Shown: piece by piece, positions 43,801-51,747 of the stretch | Layout of the letters: every line of letters begins with the position of its first letter | Position numbering within the stretch: the first letter of the stretch is position 1 | NCBI GenBank assembly: GCA_964617645.1 | Contig: CAZTYE010000003.1 | Location: forward strand, 394,964 to 458,963 | Direction of reading: 5' to 3' | Origin: JADJGC01 sp964617645 | Lineage (GTDB): Bacteria > Zixibacteria > MSB-5A5 > CAIYYT01 | Length of the DNA stretch: 64,000 nt | Translations under genes and position numbers: made by a program | Notes under the pieces: generated by a model | Told to the model about the DNA's origin: nothing | The model's database searches: none | The model's input: only the letters and a program-made list of their open reading frames with translations

Positions 43801-43849
43801 GCTTGCCGAAAGTCGGCACTGAGATTGCATCTCAGGTACGGGGCAAAGC
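43801..43849 (+). ncRNA. Candidate structured leader upstream of the glycosidase-like gene
   Basis: Within the 43511-43919 gap, GCTTGCC (43801-43807) can pair with GGCAAAGC (43842-43849, one bulge) and enclose two hairpins: GCCGA/TCGGC (43805-43817, triloop, sharing its 5' arm with the outer stem) and CTGAGAT/ATCTCAG (43819-43835, triloop). A second TCGGC at 43871-43875 is followed by TTTTTT and could pair with the same GCCGA. It lies 70-120 nt before the ATG at 43920. It does not match a riboswitch class I know. I see no ORF in the remainder of the gap. Confidence 0.35.
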
Positions 43850-43919
43850 GATGTTTTGTAACCTTAGAGGTCGGCTTTTTTGCGCTACAGCCTCTGTGAG
43901 TCCGCATCTGGAGGAAATA

Positions 43920-46900
43920 ATGAGTAAGCTTATCAAGACCGTTTACTTGCCGCTGTTGCTTACCACCATCGCCGTCATGAATCAATCGCCGACGCTCGTT
44001 GCCGGTACACAATCGCTGCGTGCCGGCGGTTATTTCTGTGGAACTGACGGCACCTGTATGTGGGAAAAGCCCGGCGATCCCAATTGGCTTTTTTCGCGCT
44101 ACAGCTACATCATGGGCTACGCCGAATGCGCGCAGGATATTGCCGAATGGCGGACCAAGTCGCCCGGCTGCCAACTTGTTCTCTATACCTCCGGTACCGA
44201 CATGCCCGGCTACAAGAAATACGATTCACACAGCTACAACGCCGCTCGCAAGGCCAACTATATCCGAGACCGTCTTACGCAATTGAGCGTCAACGAAGAA
44301 ACCGCCTACATGCACTTCTACAACACGACCAAGATCAAGGATTGGAACGGTACCTCGTGGGACACGATGACGATTCAGGGCACTAATTCACTGATCATTA
44401 CAGCTAAAGATTCGGTAAGCCGCGTGCCCAACGGCTACGTGCATTATATGTTCATGGCCGGCAATACCTACAGCGATCCGGCGCGACTCTCCCCCAATCT
44501 CGCCAGTTCCAAGCTCAGGCAGGCTTACAAGGAATATCTGACTCAAGTCTTCAATAGCGAAGCCGCCGCGCATTTCCCCGGTAAGTCCGGCGAATACGAT
44601 GGCATCTATTTCGACAACTACGCCCCATGGAGCATGCAGGGATCGAACCTCGTCTCCGGTGGTTTGGTCGTTGAAACCGGAACCAGTCCCGCGAATCTTC
44701 TGACCTGGGGTACACAAACCTATGCTGACTGGTGCTGGGTTCTGATGCAGCAATTCGGAAGAGAAGTGCGCGACACCCTGCAAATGGCGGACCAGTGGTC
44801 GAACGATCGCAAAAAAAAGTCGCTGGCTTACAACTGCGCCCAGACTTTCCGCAATTCCTACCTGTTCCCGGATTCTTCCGGTGGTGATGCCTTCAACTAC
44901 GAATTCGGTTGGGATCCGGTATTCTGCAACAACTCATCGACCTATCGTCTGGAAAACCTCTATCAACGCGACTCGATCAAGGTCACCCGCGGCGCGACGA
45001 GTTTTTGGACTAGTCCGGTGCGTGTCAGTTACGGCGGCAAAGGCACCACAACGATGCGCAAGGCCCTCTACAACAACTTCGCCTTTTATCTGGCGGCCCG
45101 CGCCGATTCGACTTGGCTGTTCCTTCGTCCCAGTCTCGGCAACGCCTACGGTGTGTTCTTGAATCCCGGATTCGATACGCTGTCCTGGATTCCCGCCATG
45201 GAGTACGAACTCGGTTGGCCGGCGCAGCACTACCAGTTAGTTACATCCGGAGCTTCCCCGGATCAGGCCGGCACTGTTTACAAGATCTGGCGTCGCGACT
45301 ACCCCTACGGTCGCGTTTACATTCGCCCGCGCGACGGCTTCGAGGCCAATTGGGGAGACATGTCAACGCCGATCAATGTCGACCTCGGCGGCAATTTCCG
45401 CCAGCTTCAGACTGACGGCACGCTTGGATCGGTTGTCTCGCAGATATCGCTGCGTGGCGGTGAGGGCGCCATCATGATTCCGGCCGTAAGTGGCGAATGC
45501 ACTACGCCGCCGTCGATACCAACCGCGAGCACGCCCAGCAACGGCGCGCCCGTCGCGACGGTGACGCCGTCGCTTTGTATCAACAGCTCGACACAAAGTG
45601 GTTGCTCGCAGGCGATTCGCTACCATTTCCAGGTATCCACCGTCAACACCTTCGCTTCGATAACTCAGGAAAACTCATCGGTCACGCATCTTCCCGGAAC
45701 TTCTTGCTGGACGGTGCCGACGGCGCTCGCCCCGGGAACAACGTTTTACTGGCGCACGCGCGCCGGAAACGGCACGTCGTGGTCGTCTTGGTCGGCAACG
45801 AACAGCTTCGTTACACCCAACTCTGCTCCGGGCGTGCCCGCTTTGTCGTCGCCCGCCAACGGCGCGACCGTAACGACCCGCCAGCCCAGTCTGGTGTGCG
45901 GCAACGTCACTGATCCCGAAGGCTCGCCCGTCACTTATCATTTTCAAGTGTCGGCGGTTTCCAATTTCGCTACGGTCGCCTCCGAGGCCTCGAACATCGT
46001 TCAAGGCGCCGGTGGCACGACCACCTGGCAAGTAGCCGTTCAACTGAACAATACTACCACCTACTACTGGCGCGCACGATCCTCCGACGGCGTGAATGCC
46101 TCCGCTTGGTCGGCGTCTCGCTCTTTCTTCGTAAGTGCGGCAGTTGCCAACAATCCCCCGACGACGCCCTCGCTGAATTCTCCGGCCAATTCCTCCAATG
46201 TAACAACGGTGACGCCGCAGCTGCGCGTCAACAACTCGACCGATCCGGAAGGAAACACCATTACCTATCAATTTGACGTTTACGACTCTAATCAGGTCGT
46301 GCTCCTCGCACAATCGCCGATGGTGGCACAGGGATCCGGCACGACGGCCTGGACGGTCACTCCGAATCTGGTTAACGGCGTACGCTACAAATGGCGGGCG
46401 CGTGCTTACGATGGCCAAGCGTGGTCGAATTACATGACCACCGCCGAGTTCCGTGTCCTCATTGATGTCAATATCGCGCCATCAGTGCCGACGCCGATCA
46501 CTCCCGTGGCCGGACAAAGCGTCCTCGGCGAACCGGTGATGCTGGTTACCGGAAATTCCTCGGATCTCGACGGCGACGATTTGTTTTACAGCTTTCGAGT
46601 CTTCTCCGACTCGCTGCTTACCAAACAGGTCGAAATCTCCAGCGGTCGCCCGGAGAACAGCCCATACACCTCGTATCTCACGGTCAGCAATTACGAGCAC
46701 AACAAGCCCTACTGGTGGACCGTTCGCGCTTTTGACGGCGTCACGTATTCCGATTGGGCGGCGGGGCAGAAATTTCAGCATCTCGATCTGGTGCTCGATG
46801 TCGAAGACGCCGCAGCCGCGGTCGCGCCGGCGGACGGCTCCATCGAATTGACAACCACCCCGGTCTTTCGCATGAGCTGGGTTGGCGACCGTGACTCAGT

Positions 46901-47342
46901 TGCGTGCACCTTTGAAATCGCCACCGACGCAGACTTTGTTGAGTTGTTCGACGCCGGCGTAACGGTCGGCTACGGTGGCGAGGTTTCATGGATACCGAAC
47001 CGAACGCTCGCCAACCAAACCACCTACTATTGGCGCGGCCGTGTGGCCAGTGACGGCTACACACCGGTTGCGAAGTTCACGGTCAATTCGCCGATCTTCG
47101 TATCGCCGAATCCCTTTTCCTACCTCGACGGCGAAATCGTCTTTCATAACTTGCCGGCCGGCTCGAATCTCGAAGTATTCACGCCATCGGGAGACCTGGT
47201 CTACCGCGCCGATAATCTCAATGGCGACTTCAAGTGGGGGGTCATGAACGCTGCCGGCGAAAAACTGGCTTCGGGCGTGTTTCTCTATTACATCCGCTTT
47301 GAAGACAAAACCCACTCCGACAAATTCATTGTTGTCCGTTAG
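43920..47342 (+). CDS. Secreted glycosidase-like protein with FN3-type repeats and T9SS tail
   Basis: A 1140-residue exported protein. Signal peptide 1-29; a TIM-barrel-like domain about 35-545 resembling putative glycoside hydrolases of the GHL type ('GEYDGIYFDNYAPWSM' near residue 225, 'FLNPGFDTLSWIPAMEYELG'); then about five repeats of 85-100 residues with the FN3-like pattern 'PxxPTxxSPxNG...YHFQVS...YYWRxRA...WSxW'; finally a short T9SS-type end ('PNPFSYLDGEIVFHNLPAGS', 'SGVFLYYIRFED', 'HSDKFIVVR'). GGAGGAAAT precedes the ATG at 43920. Likely a surface or secreted polysaccharide-acting enzyme; the catalytic residues cannot be assigned with confidence. A terminator follows. Confidence 0.8.
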   Translation: MSKLIKTVYLPLLLTTIAVMNQSPTLVAGTQSLRAGGYFCGTDGTCMWEKPGDPNWLFSRYSYIMGYAECAQDIAEWRTKSPGCQLVLYTSGTDMPGYKKYDSHSYNAARKANYIRDRLTQLSVNEETAYMHFYNTTKIKDWNGTSWDTMTIQGTNSLIITAKDSVSRVPNGYVHYMFMAGNTYSDPARLSPNLASSKLRQAYKEYLTQVFNSEAAAHFPGKSGEYDGIYFDNYAPWSMQGSNLVSGGLVVETGTSPANLLTWGTQTYADWCWVLMQQFGREVRDTLQMADQWSNDRKKKSLAYNCAQTFRNSYLFPDSSGGDAFNYEFGWDPVFCNNSSTYRLENLYQRDSIKVTRGATSFWTSPVRVSYGGKGTTTMRKALYNNFAFYLAARADSTWLFLRPSLGNAYGVFLNPGFDTLSWIPAMEYELGWPAQHYQLVTSGASPDQAGTVYKIWRRDYPYGRVYIRPRDGFEANWGDMSTPINVDLGGNFRQLQTDGTLGSVVSQISLRGGEGAIMIPAVSGECTTPPSIPTASTPSNGAPVATVTPSLCINSSTQSGCSQAIRYHFQVSTVNTFASITQENSSVTHLPGTSCWTVPTALAPGTTFYWRTRAGNGTSWSSWSATNSFVTPNSAPGVPALSSPANGATVTTRQPSLVCGNVTDPEGSPVTYHFQVSAVSNFATVASEASNIVQGAGGTTTWQVAVQLNNTTTYYWRARSSDGVNASAWSASRSFFVSAAVANNPPTTPSLNSPANSSNVTTVTPQLRVNNSTDPEGNTITYQFDVYDSNQVVLLAQSPMVAQGSGTTAWTVTPNLVNGVRYKWRARAYDGQAWSNYMTTAEFRVLIDVNIAPSVPTPITPVAGQSVLGEPVMLVTGNSSDLDGDDLFYSFRVFSDSLLTKQVEISSGRPENSPYTSYLTVSNYEHNKPYWWTVRAFDGVTYSDWAAGQKFQHLDLVLDVEDAAAAVAPADGSIELTTTPVFRMSWVGDRDSVACTFEIATDADFVELFDAGVTVGYGGEVSWIPNRTLANQTTYYWRGRVASDGYTPVAKFTVNSPIFVSPNPFSYLDGEIVFHNLPAGSNLEVFTPSGDLVYRADNLNGDFKWGVMNAAGEKLASGVFLYYIRFEDKTHSDKFIVVR

Positions 47343-47371
47343 CGGCAAACGATTCGTACCATATTAGGAAG

Positions 47372-47408
47372 AACGGCTGGGGTACTCGCTCAGCCGTTTC
47401 TTCTTTAG
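47372..47408 (+). terminator. Rho-independent terminator after the glycosidase-like gene
   Basis: AACGGCTG (47372-47379) pairs with CAGCCGTT (47391-47398), followed by TCTTCTTT. Confidence 0.75.
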
Positions 47409-47491
47409 CTCCGCCGTGCCGGCACTTTTGTAGCTGTTGGTTACTGTCTTACCCGCCGACAACTACAGAAGAGACAAAAGAGGACTTGGTC

Positions 47492-48229
47492 ATGAGCGCC
47501 GCATTCGAACCGGAAAACTCGCCAAACGCCAATCTCGCCCGATCTAAGATTCGAAGCACAGCGCACCAACAGACATTGCCGACCGGAGGCGATGCGCGAA
47601 ACTTCGGATCTTTTCACCAGGTACGTTGGTCGGACGCCGCTTACCTTCGCGGCCGGGGAAGTCTCTTCTCAAAACTCATGCTCTATTTGCGAATTCGCGA
47701 AGTCAAGAGCATCATCGCCGGACTCCACGGCGGCTTCCCGCGCCGCTTGCTCGACATCGGAGCGGCCGACGGTCTCGCTTCCGAAATCATTGCCTCGGGA
47801 AACGACCATTGGGAATTCTATGGTGTCGAGCGCTCTCAAGAACTGATTCGCTTTTCGACGCCGCGACAAGTCACTCTGCTCCAAGGCGATGCCCGATCGC
47901 TACCGCTCGCCGATCACACCATCGGCGTCGCGCTCTTCATGTCGTCATTCAAGCACATCTTTCGCTCGCATGAGGCGCTTGCCGAAACACGTCGCATTCT
48001 CTCCGATCAAGGGCACGTTATCTTTGTCGAACCGTCGCCGTGGTTTATCAAGCTCGGCGCGCGTCTCGGCAAGTTTGATCTCAGCCACATTCCCAACAAC
48101 TGGACGCTTCGCCAGTACGAAAACCAACTAAGAGCTGCCGGATTTTCGGTGTCGGCTCGTCGACGTTTTGCCTGCGGGCTGTACCAAGTTGTGGTCGCTC
48201 AAAAGATCCTCCACCGGACGGAGCCGTAG
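47492..48229 (+). CDS. Class I SAM-dependent methyltransferase
   Basis: A 245-residue enzyme. The SAM-binding motif I is 'RLLDIGAADGLASEI' (about 87-101), motif II acidic residue in 'EFYGVERSQEL', and 'LLQGDARSLPLADHTIGVAL' is motif III with the adenine-binding Asp. The C-terminal segment 'HVIFVEPSPWF' resembles UbiE-type small-molecule methylases. The first 45 residues are disordered. AAGAGGA precedes the ATG at 47492. The substrate is unknown; a glycan or lipid is possible given its neighbours. Confidence 0.85.
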   Translation: MSAAFEPENSPNANLARSKIRSTAHQQTLPTGGDARNFGSFHQVRWSDAAYLRGRGSLFSKLMLYLRIREVKSIIAGLHGGFPRRLLDIGAADGLASEIIASGNDHWEFYGVERSQELIRFSTPRQVTLLQGDARSLPLADHTIGVALFMSSFKHIFRSHEALAETRRILSDQGHVIFVEPSPWFIKLGARLGKFDLSHIPNNWTLRQYENQLRAAGFSVSARRRFACGLYQVVVAQKILHRTEP

Positions 48230-48278
48230 CTTACCTCGCTTTTCTTCAATTTGGCGGATTCCCTTCCCTAAATAACAA

Positions 48279-48308
48279 GCAGCCCCGACCGTTGCCGGTC
48301 GAGGCTGC
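48279..48308 (-). terminator. Terminator of the tonB operon
   Basis: A 12-bp stem with one mismatch (48279-48290 with 48297-48308, 6-nt loop) is followed on the minus strand by TTGTTATTT, 24 nt after the tonB stop. Confidence 0.85.
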
Positions 48309-48332
48309 GCAATCGTCGGATGATATCCGCTT

Positions 48333-49070
48333 TTATTGGCCTTTGAGCTTGAACTTTACCGGATACGTCACCCAAAGCGCAACCGGCTGCTTGTTCTGCA
48401 TTGCCGGTTTCCACTTGTAACCGCGGGCGGCCTCGATTGCCGCCTCTTCGAATCCGGCGTTGGCGCCCGATTCTTTGGCGACGATTGCGTCGCGCACGGC
48501 GCCGGTGCGGTCGACCAGCACCTTCACCCACACTTCGCCTTCGATTCCGGCGCGCCGGGCGATTTCCGGATACTTCGCTTCGACCTTCTGCAAAATCACC
48601 GGGCGCTCTTCCACGGCAACGAACTCGTCCGGTGTCGGTATGTATTCGTCCATGGGGATGTCAACCAACACGTTGGCGCCGCTGCCGTCGCCCTCGCTGA
48701 GCACCGGCGACGAAATCTCCGCCAGTTCCTCCTGCGAAACGACGACGAAATCTTCCGACACTTCTTCATCCGGCACCGCTTCCGGCAGTGTAAACTTCGG
48801 CGCCGCCAACTCCTGCGACACCTTTACCTGCACCGGCTTGGTTGCCACCGACGGCGGCGGTCCCAGCTCGGAAATATCGCGAATCACGATCGTCCGTTCC
48901 GGCGCGGCGTCTTCCGCCAGGATCGCATTGATAACGAACACCAGCAGGAGAACGGCCACCCAGGCGCCGAGCACAAAGAGATTGGCGTTGCGCATGTTCT
49001 TCTGATAGCTGCGCTTCAATTCGTAAGCGCCAATCGTCGAGAACTTCGCGGCATAGGCATTCGTGGTCAT
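48333..49070 (-). CDS. tonB: TonB family energy transducer
   Basis: A 245-residue protein: cytoplasmic N-terminus, one membrane helix (about 31-52), a proline/glutamate-rich periplasmic linker of about 100 residues, and the TonB C-terminal domain (about 160-245: 'EAKYPEIARRAGIEGEVWVK', 'VAKESGANAGFEEAAIEAAR', 'YKWKPAMQNKQPVALWVTYP'). It passes proton-motive energy from ExbB/ExbD to outer-membrane receptors. It is last in the TPR-TM-exbB-exbD-exbD-tonB string; the gap from exbD is 2 nt. No TonB-dependent receptor is encoded in the window. Confidence 0.94.
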   Translation of the reverse strand: MTTNAYAAKFSTIGAYELKRSYQKNMRNANLFVLGAWVAVLLLVFVINAILAEDAAPERTIVIRDISELGPPPSVATKPVQVKVSQELAAPKFTLPEAVPDEEVSEDFVVVSQEELAEISSPVLSEGDGSGANVLVDIPMDEYIPTPDEFVAVEERPVILQKVEAKYPEIARRAGIEGEVWVKVLVDRTGAVRDAIVAKESGANAGFEEAAIEAARGYKWKPAMQNKQPVALWVTYPVKFKLKGQ

Positions 49071-49072
49071 GG

Positions 49073-49714
49073 CTATTCACCTCCTCCGCGTTGTCCGTAC
49101 ACTTTCTCATCAAACATCTTGTTTTGACGTTCGCCCCAGTGATCGATTGAGTAACGGAAGCTGTAACGCTGGATATCCGGTTCTTTAGCCTTCATCTCTG
49201 CCAAGTAGGCTTGCATGAAAGTCTCGTCACGACGCAGGGCGTCTTCGACGACCTCGATCTCATCCAGAACATCGACCATCCGCGAGTAGACCGCATCCGG
49301 ATGAATCAAAACCAGAGTGTTCAGGAAATATCGTTCCTTGGCATAGGTGTAGAGCAATGAGCGCACCGAGTCGGCCGGAATCGCCCACGGCACCTTGATG
49401 TCTTGCCCGGACTGCCGTTCGCCGCCGATTTGATAGTAAAAATCGTTGTTCTTATCGACGTAGAGCCGCATCAGGTTGGATTCCTTGACTTTGACACGCT
49501 CCTCCTGCGTATTGTCATCCTTGGGCGGCAGATTGATTTCCATCGCCTGCGGCATGGCAAACACTGTGGTTACCATGTAAAAAATCAGCAGCAGGAACGC
49601 GATATCCACCATCGGCGTCATGTCGATACGGATCGGGATTCTCCGTTTCGGGCGTCGGAGACCTTTCTTTTTTCCGCTACTCTCTTTTTGTACGACTTCA
49701 CCGGCCACGGACAA
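49073..49714 (-). CDS. exbD: ExbD/TolR family biopolymer transport protein (long paralogue)
   Basis: A 213-residue protein with one membrane helix preceded by 'RRIPIRIDMTPMVDIAFLLL'; the membrane Asp of 'MVDIAF' is the proton-carrying residue. The periplasmic domain contains a TolR-like fold and a C-terminal extension of about 40 residues rich in charged and aromatic residues ('RYSFRYSIDHWGERQNKMF') not found in standard ExbD (about 140 residues). It lies 10 nt after the shorter exbD. Confidence 0.92.
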   Translation of the reverse strand: MSVAGEVVQKESSGKKKGLRRPKRRIPIRIDMTPMVDIAFLLLIFYMVTTVFAMPQAMEINLPPKDDNTQEERVKVKESNLMRLYVDKNNDFYYQIGGERQSGQDIKVPWAIPADSVRSLLYTYAKERYFLNTLVLIHPDAVYSRMVDVLDEIEVVEDALRRDETFMQAYLAEMKAKEPDIQRYSFRYSIDHWGERQNKMFDEKVYGQRGGGE

Positions 49715-49723
49715 TCACCTCCT

Positions 49724-50200
49724 CTATATCGCCTCCGATTCCAGCTCGGTAATGATCTGGAACCGGCTCAAATTCGACTCGACCATGGTATCCATGATCT
49801 TCTGCATCGTGCCGAATTTGACGTTTCTATCGGCTTTGATGATCACCAGCGCATTGAGATTTCGCGCTCGGATCTGGTTGATGACGCCGCCAACGGTAGA
49901 CGGCGTCGCTTCCTCGTAGACGCGCTCGAGCACGTCGATTTCGCGTCCCTCAACTTCCTTCTTGACCTTCTCGATGTAGTCCACAAAAATCGAATCGTCC
50001 GGCGTTACCGTCACGATGATCTTGTCCTTCGACGGCAATTCGATCTGCGAGTGCGAAGACGGCAAAGTCACCGCCTTCTGCTCCGGCGGCTTGAACTGCG
50101 TCGTCGCCATGTAGAAGATCAGCAGCAGGAAGGCGATATCGACCATCGGCGTCATGTCGATGCGAATCGCAATCCGGCGTTTTTTCTTGATCGACGACAT
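49724..50200 (-). CDS. exbD: ExbD/TolR family biopolymer transport protein (short paralogue)
   Basis: A 158-residue canonical ExbD. 'RIAIRIDMTPMVDIAFLLL' carries the conserved Asp; the periplasmic part ends in 'VRNVKFGTMQKIMDT'-like TolR fold with 'ALVIIKADRNVKFGTMQ'. Two ExbD copies in tandem suggest a heteromeric stator (one of each per ExbB pentamer) or two alternative motors. The gap to exbB is 6 nt. Confidence 0.94.
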   Translation of the reverse strand: MSSIKKKRRIAIRIDMTPMVDIAFLLLIFYMATTQFKPPEQKAVTLPSSHSQIELPSKDKIIVTVTPDDSIFVDYIEKVKKEVEGREIDVLERVYEEATPSTVGGVINQIRARNLNALVIIKADRNVKFGTMQKIMDTMVESNLSRFQIITELESEAI

Positions 50201-50206
50201 GGTCTC

Positions 50207-50962
50207 TTACTTCTCCGCCGACGACTTGAACAGCTGCAGCACTTCATAGGTCGCTTCGTCCGTCGTATAGTTGAACGCGTCGACCTTGTTGACAAAGAAA
50301 TTGTAGAAGAAGATTCCCAGAATACCGGAAATCAAACCGCCGGCCGTGTTGACCAGTGCTTCGGAGATACCGACCGCGAGCTGCGTGGCGTCGATGACGC
50401 CGCCCGAGGCATGGCCCGTGGCCGCGAAAGCGCGAATCATACCGATCGTCGTTCCCAACAGACCCACCATCGTCGCGATCGAAGCGATCGTCGACATCGC
50501 GATCAAATTGCGCTCAAGCAGCGGTCCTTCCAGCGCGTTAGCTTCTTCAATCGCCGCTTGCGTCAACGCAATCTTCTTCTCCGGGTCCAGCTTGCCGTCG
50601 TCCTTGACCGACATAAAGCGGTCGATTCCGGCGCGCAGGACGTTGGCGGTCGTGCCGCGCTGCTTGTCGCAGGCCGCCAGAGCGCCGTCATAGTCGCCCT
50701 TGCGCAGCATCGCGATGAGATTCTTGAAAAACACTTGTACCGACGCCTTGCCCTTGGCGACCTTCAGGCTGAGGAACCGCTCGACCACGAACGCCAGCAA
50801 CATGAAGAAAATCGCGATCAGGATGACCACCAGCGGTCCGCCCTGATAGACCGAGTGGGCAATCGTCCCCACCGGCTGCGATCCGAGAATCGGTTTGTAA
50901 ATGATGAAGCCAACCACGAAGGCGATAATGGCATTGAGCGTAACAAACAGCGACTGTTTCAC
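50207..50962 (-). CDS. exbB: MotA/TolQ/ExbB proton channel family protein
   Basis: A 251-residue stator protein. After an N-terminal helix (about 8-25) come the three core helices: about 42-62, 158-182 and 200-225 ('IASIATMVGLLGTTIGMIRA' and 'ALVNTAGGLISGILGIFFYN', the proton pathway segments with conserved Thr). The cytoplasmic loop holds 'GDYDGALAACDKQRG'. It forms the pentameric channel with ExbD. No recognisable strong Shine-Dalgarno problem: GGAGGAG precedes the ATG. Confidence 0.94.
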   Translation of the reverse strand: MKQSLFVTLNAIIAFVVGFIIYKPILGSQPVGTIAHSVYQGGPLVVILIAIFFMLLAFVVERFLSLKVAKGKASVQVFFKNLIAMLRKGDYDGALAACDKQRGTTANVLRAGIDRFMSVKDDGKLDPEKKIALTQAAIEEANALEGPLLERNLIAMSTIASIATMVGLLGTTIGMIRAFAATGHASGGVIDATQLAVGISEALVNTAGGLISGILGIFFYNFFVNKVDAFNYTTDEATYEVLQLFKSSAEK

Positions 50963-51027
50963 TGACCTACTCCTCCGAAATCAGATTATGGAAAAACAAA
51001 TATTTCATCGTCATCCGCGAAAGCGAC

Positions 51028-51723
51028 CTACAGGTCTTTCGACTTGTTGAAATTCAAGACGAACCCGAATACCGACAGCCAAAGTCCGGCGTGTGACAAA
51101 TTGATAAAGGACACTATCGAGTATCTGGCGCCGATCTCTTCGATTCCGAGGTGCTGACCGAACGGGATGCGCTGGCCGATCAAACTGAACAAAATGATGA
51201 CAAGAAAAAGCCCGACGCCGATGCCGTTCAACCGCAGGGCGCGTTTGACCTTCTGCAAGTAGACATCTTGATTGGGCGCTTTGCCGAACACCGCCAGCAG
51301 CACCATCACGCCGAGGATGAGCGACAACGCCGCCATCGCCGCGAGCAGGTAAACGCTGAACGGAATTACCCAGCCGTCGATCTTCTCGACATAAAACCAG
51401 AATCCACCCAATCCGAAAAGACCGGTAATACCGCCAAAGCTCTCCGGTCCGTACAGCGTGTGTGCGCGCATCCACGGCAGGAACGGCGCGACGATCATCA
51501 ACACCGCTACCAGCATGATCATCCAACGGTCAACCGGTGTCAGGACGTCCGAGTACACCACGGAATTGCGGTAGATCGAACCGATCTGATCCTTCAATCC
51601 GGAGACGTAGCTCTTGCGTTCGTCGTCATTCTTCCAGAACGGATCGACTTTGCCGGGAAACCGCTCGAAACCGATATATTGGTAGCGCTCCTCGGCCGGA
51701 TCCATCGGTTTTTGTTCTGCCAT
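51028..51723 (-). CDS. Unrecognised membrane protein in the tonB operon
   Basis: A 231-residue protein. A 60-residue hydrophilic N-terminus ('MAEQKPMDPAEERYQYIGFE') is followed by four hydrophobic segments: about 67-84, 119-145, 168-187 and 207-225. The loop after the first contains 'RAHTLYGPESFGGITGLFGL'. No family recognised. It lies 24 nt after the TPR gene and 65 nt before exbB on the same strand, so it is probably an accessory part of this energising complex; that is inference from context. Confidence 0.75.
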   Translation of the reverse strand: MAEQKPMDPAEERYQYIGFERFPGKVDPFWKNDDERKSYVSGLKDQIGSIYRNSVVYSDVLTPVDRWMIMLVAVLMIVAPFLPWMRAHTLYGPESFGGITGLFGLGGFWFYVEKIDGWVIPFSVYLLAAMAALSLILGVMVLLAVFGKAPNQDVYLQKVKRALRLNGIGVGLFLVIILFSLIGQRIPFGQHLGIEEIGARYSIVSFINLSHAGLWLSVFGFVLNFNKSKDL

Positions 51724-51747
51724 CAGGTACTTCCTCGAACTCGAAAG

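Noticed and set aside
43741..43920. Possible GEMM (c-di-GMP) riboswitch before the glycosidase-like gene
   Set aside because: GGGCAAAGC recalls part of the GEMM core, but the other conserved segments and the tetraloop receptor are missing, so I kept only an unnamed structured leader.
45675..46418. Minus-strand frame inside the glycosidase-like gene
   Set aside because: Antisense shadow; the plus strand has a continuous FN3-repeat protein.
49403..50965. 520-codon plus-strand open frame across exbD, exbD and exbB
   Set aside because: It is antisense to three well-recognised genes and rich in Arg/His/Asp as expected for reverse-complement of biased codons.
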